From contig JAHIHJ010000383.1 in assembly GCA_018899795.1 (NCBI GenBank), positions 1-15,051 of the forward strand: a stretch of 15,051 bases of DNA, read 5' to 3'. Made by a program: the position numbers and the translations under genes. Source of the DNA: Methanobacteriota archaeon. GTDB lineage: Archaea > Halobacteriota > Methanosarcinia > Methanosarcinales > Methanoperedenaceae. The notes beneath the pieces were generated by a model, which made no database searches, was not told the DNA's origin, and was given only the letters and a program-made list of their open reading frames with translations. Below, piece after piece: positions 13,553 to 15,051 of this stretch (position 1 is the stretch's first letter; each line of letters opens with the position of its first letter).

Positions 13553-14494
13553 ATGCCAATGCGGGTAATGCGGCAAACGGTTTATGACAGGCTCTGGCTT
13601 AGCTTCCATAAAGATTTCTTCGGGTTTGAGGATGCAGTGAGCATGATCTATCCGGAAACCAAAAAATTCACACAAAAACAATTGAAATATGTGTCAAAGC
13701 TCCTGAACGAGATCGAGGACAATGGCTATGCCGTACACAAGAAAGCTGATTATGACCAGCGCGTGTATCTTTACAGGCTTCTTGCTCCAGAAAAGGTCAC
13801 TGAGGCATGGGCCATCTACAGTTTTCTTGGAAAGCAGGCTTTCATAGGTAAAATAGCAGAATATGCTAACAAACATGCGAAATGGAATTACATGAGCATA
13901 AAAGACAGCGCGGTAGGCTTCTGGACAAACTATTACAGAGATGTCAACATTTTCCACTTTTCCGTGTCAGAAGATGATCTTGACGGCTGGATTTCTTTGT
14001 TCAAGCTTTTCGATTATTCCACATTAGTTGATGGCGTTGTTTTTCATGAGACAAAATCAAAAGCGCAGTCCGTGCATTTTCACAGCGACCTGAAAGAGCG
14101 CGCAGAAACTGAAGAAATGGTAGATCATGTGCAGCCACTGCATTATACTGCTGCAGAGAGTTTTGCAGACAATGATGTTTTGGGGGCGCTTGCAGTTTTG
14201 TTAAGGAACCGGGAAAAGATAGATTGGGAAAAAGTCATCAACGCAGCCACAGAATATCATGCAGTCAATGCTCTTGGTTTTTCTTTGGAAGCCTTAAACA
14301 GAGAAGCAGGGAAAGAAGTCTTTGACAGTGCTGTAATAAAACAGGTTCATAGAAATATTGAAAAGAAGATTTTCACAATAGGCAGCAAGGATGAAAAGTA
14401 TGTTCGCATCGATTACTGGGATCTGGAAAGAAAATGGAATGTTAAATGCTTCCAGTATTCCGCGTTTGAAAAAGCAATATTGGATATGGTGTAA
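13553..14494 (+). CDS. AbiEi-like regulator/antitoxin candidate (module 2)
   Basis: This 313-residue soluble protein is followed 3 nt later by a nucleotidyltransferase, the same arrangement as module 1. Residues about 8-75 look like a winged-helix domain (helices around FEDAVSMIY and QLKYVSKLLNEIEDNGYAVHKK, then a wing ending VYLYRLL). The remainder (about 80-313) is a mixed alpha/beta domain of no family I recognise, with a long C-terminal part containing FTIGSKDEKYVRIDYWDLERKW. Sequence similarity to the module 1 regulator is not obvious. The frame also has GTG at 13544, but ATG 13553 has GGTGA 5 nt upstream and is preferred. Calling it an antitoxin depends on the neighbour and the promoter motif, so this is an inference. 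Confidence 0.62.
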   Translation: MPMRVMRQTVYDRLWLSFHKDFFGFEDAVSMIYPETKKFTQKQLKYVSKLLNEIEDNGYAVHKKADYDQRVYLYRLLAPEKVTEAWAIYSFLGKQAFIGKIAEYANKHAKWNYMSIKDSAVGFWTNYYRDVNIFHFSVSEDDLDGWISLFKLFDYSTLVDGVVFHETKSKAQSVHFHSDLKERAETEEMVDHVQPLHYTAAESFADNDVLGALAVLLRNREKIDWEKVINAATEYHAVNALGFSLEALNREAGKEVFDSAVIKQVHRNIEKKIFTIGSKDEKYVRIDYWDLERKWNVKCFQYSAFEKAILDMV

Positions 14495-14497
14495 TTC

Positions 14498-15051
14498 ATG
14501 GAAAAGAATGTCGTCATAGAGCTTGAAAGCCTGAAGGATCTGGAAAATATTGAAACTGAAGCCGAGAAATGGGAAATAAAGCTTGTTCTCATAGGCGGTT
14601 ATGCTGTGCGCGCCTACACAATAGGGTATCGCTATACGAAGGACATGGACTTCATCTCAAAGGGTGATGTCTGGAAACTGAAAGGATTCCTGAATTCATT
14701 GGGATACGAGGCAGTAGAAAAGAAAGACATTCTCACTGGAAGAAAGAAAATTGACGGCGGATACATTGATCTGCATATCAGTATAGGGGAAGTTTTCGAT
14801 ATATCTACGGGCAAGAGCTATCCGTTAACCGATGAGATATTGAACTCGGCAAGGCTTCTTGGCATTTCCGGCTTTCACGAAGAAGGCAGAAAAATAGCAG
14901 TGAAAGCTCCCGTTGTTGCTCTGGAAGATTTGATGATAATGAAGCTCATGACGAAAACACGCGAGAAAGATTGGGTTGACATTATCTCTCTTATTGTAGA
15001 CCAATGGAAGAATCTTGATCTGGAAAAACTTTCAAAATGCTGCGCTGCTGC
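14498..15051 (+). CDS. Nucleotidyltransferase toxin (AbiEii-like), 3' end outside window
   Basis: The first 184 residues are visible. LIGGYAVRAY (31-40) is the GG motif and KDMDF (48-52) supplies Asp49 and Asp51. YIDLHIS (89-95) holds a likely third acid, Asp91. LEDLMIMKLMTKTREKDWVDI (142-162, split here only for position) is the typical AbiEii pattern with Lys149 and the RxKDxxD segment. The ATG is 3 nt after the regulator stop. It shares the fold but little sequence with the module 1 toxin, so the modules are not a recent duplication. It is probably a tRNA- or nucleotide-modifying toxin held inactive by the protein encoded before it. Whether it also has a C-terminal winged helix cannot be seen. 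Confidence 0.8.
   Translation, partial: MEKNVVIELESLKDLENIETEAEKWEIKLVLIGGYAVRAYTIGYRYTKDMDFISKGDVWKLKGFLNSLGYEAVEKKDILTGRKKIDGGYIDLHISIGEVFDISTGKSYPLTDEILNSARLLGISGFHEEGRKIAVKAPVVALEDLMIMKLMTKTREKDWVDIISLIVDQWKNLDLEKLSKCCAA

Overview
The window comes from an archaeon that carries methyl-coenzyme M reductase (a methanogen or an anaerobic methane/alkane oxidiser). The strongest marker is a complete component A2 (AtwA-type) double ABC ATPase. Other archaeal signs are a PGF-CTERM-like surface anchor, TATA-box promoters, and a membrane-anchored double winged-helix regulator of a kind common in Methanosarcinales. A Methanosarcinales or Methanoperedens-like lineage is a reasonable guess, but the sequence alone does not prove it.

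Region 1 (1-3441, minus strand) is a metal-cofactor operon. Transcription appears to start at a TATA box inside a perfect 16-bp palindrome (3416-3431). The order is an Mrp/NBP35-type Fe-S carrier ATPase, two small NifX/NafY-like proteins, component A2, and a fifth unrecognised gene cut by the window edge. The Mrp gene is broken by an internal out-of-frame deletion. Putting a nitrogenase-type cluster-binding fold and an Fe-S carrier next to the MCR activation ATPase suggests cluster delivery to the MCR activation machinery.

Region 2 (3442-9573, minus strand) is a tight five-gene operon. It encodes a secreted TolB-like beta-propeller with a sorting-signal tail, two paralogous ABC-2 permeases, a membrane-anchored four-repeat NEW3-like surface protein, and the ABC ATPase. 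Gaps are 6 nt or less, or the genes overlap. It looks like a transporter with two extracytoplasmic partners; the substrate is unknown.

Region 3 (9574-11511) holds two divergent genes for small secreted PPC-like proteins, followed on the right by a membrane-anchored winged-helix regulator. The divergent promoter region contains a 27-bp inverted duplication. Each arm sits directly beside a TATA-like box facing the nearer gene, so it resembles two mirrored copies of one operator. The regulator and the secreted protein before it share the mature N-terminal motif TEYTVRPS.

Region 4 (11512-15051, plus strand) starts with a GC-richer segment that can fold into hairpins and then carries two consecutive AbiE-like toxin-antitoxin modules. 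Each has a winged-helix regulator followed by a nucleotidyltransferase of the AbiEii/DUF6036 type; the second toxin is cut by the window edge. Both promoters carry copies of the same AT-rich motif (core AAAATAGTAAAC), so the two modules may cross-regulate. No tRNA, rRNA, CRISPR array or intact insertion sequence was seen.
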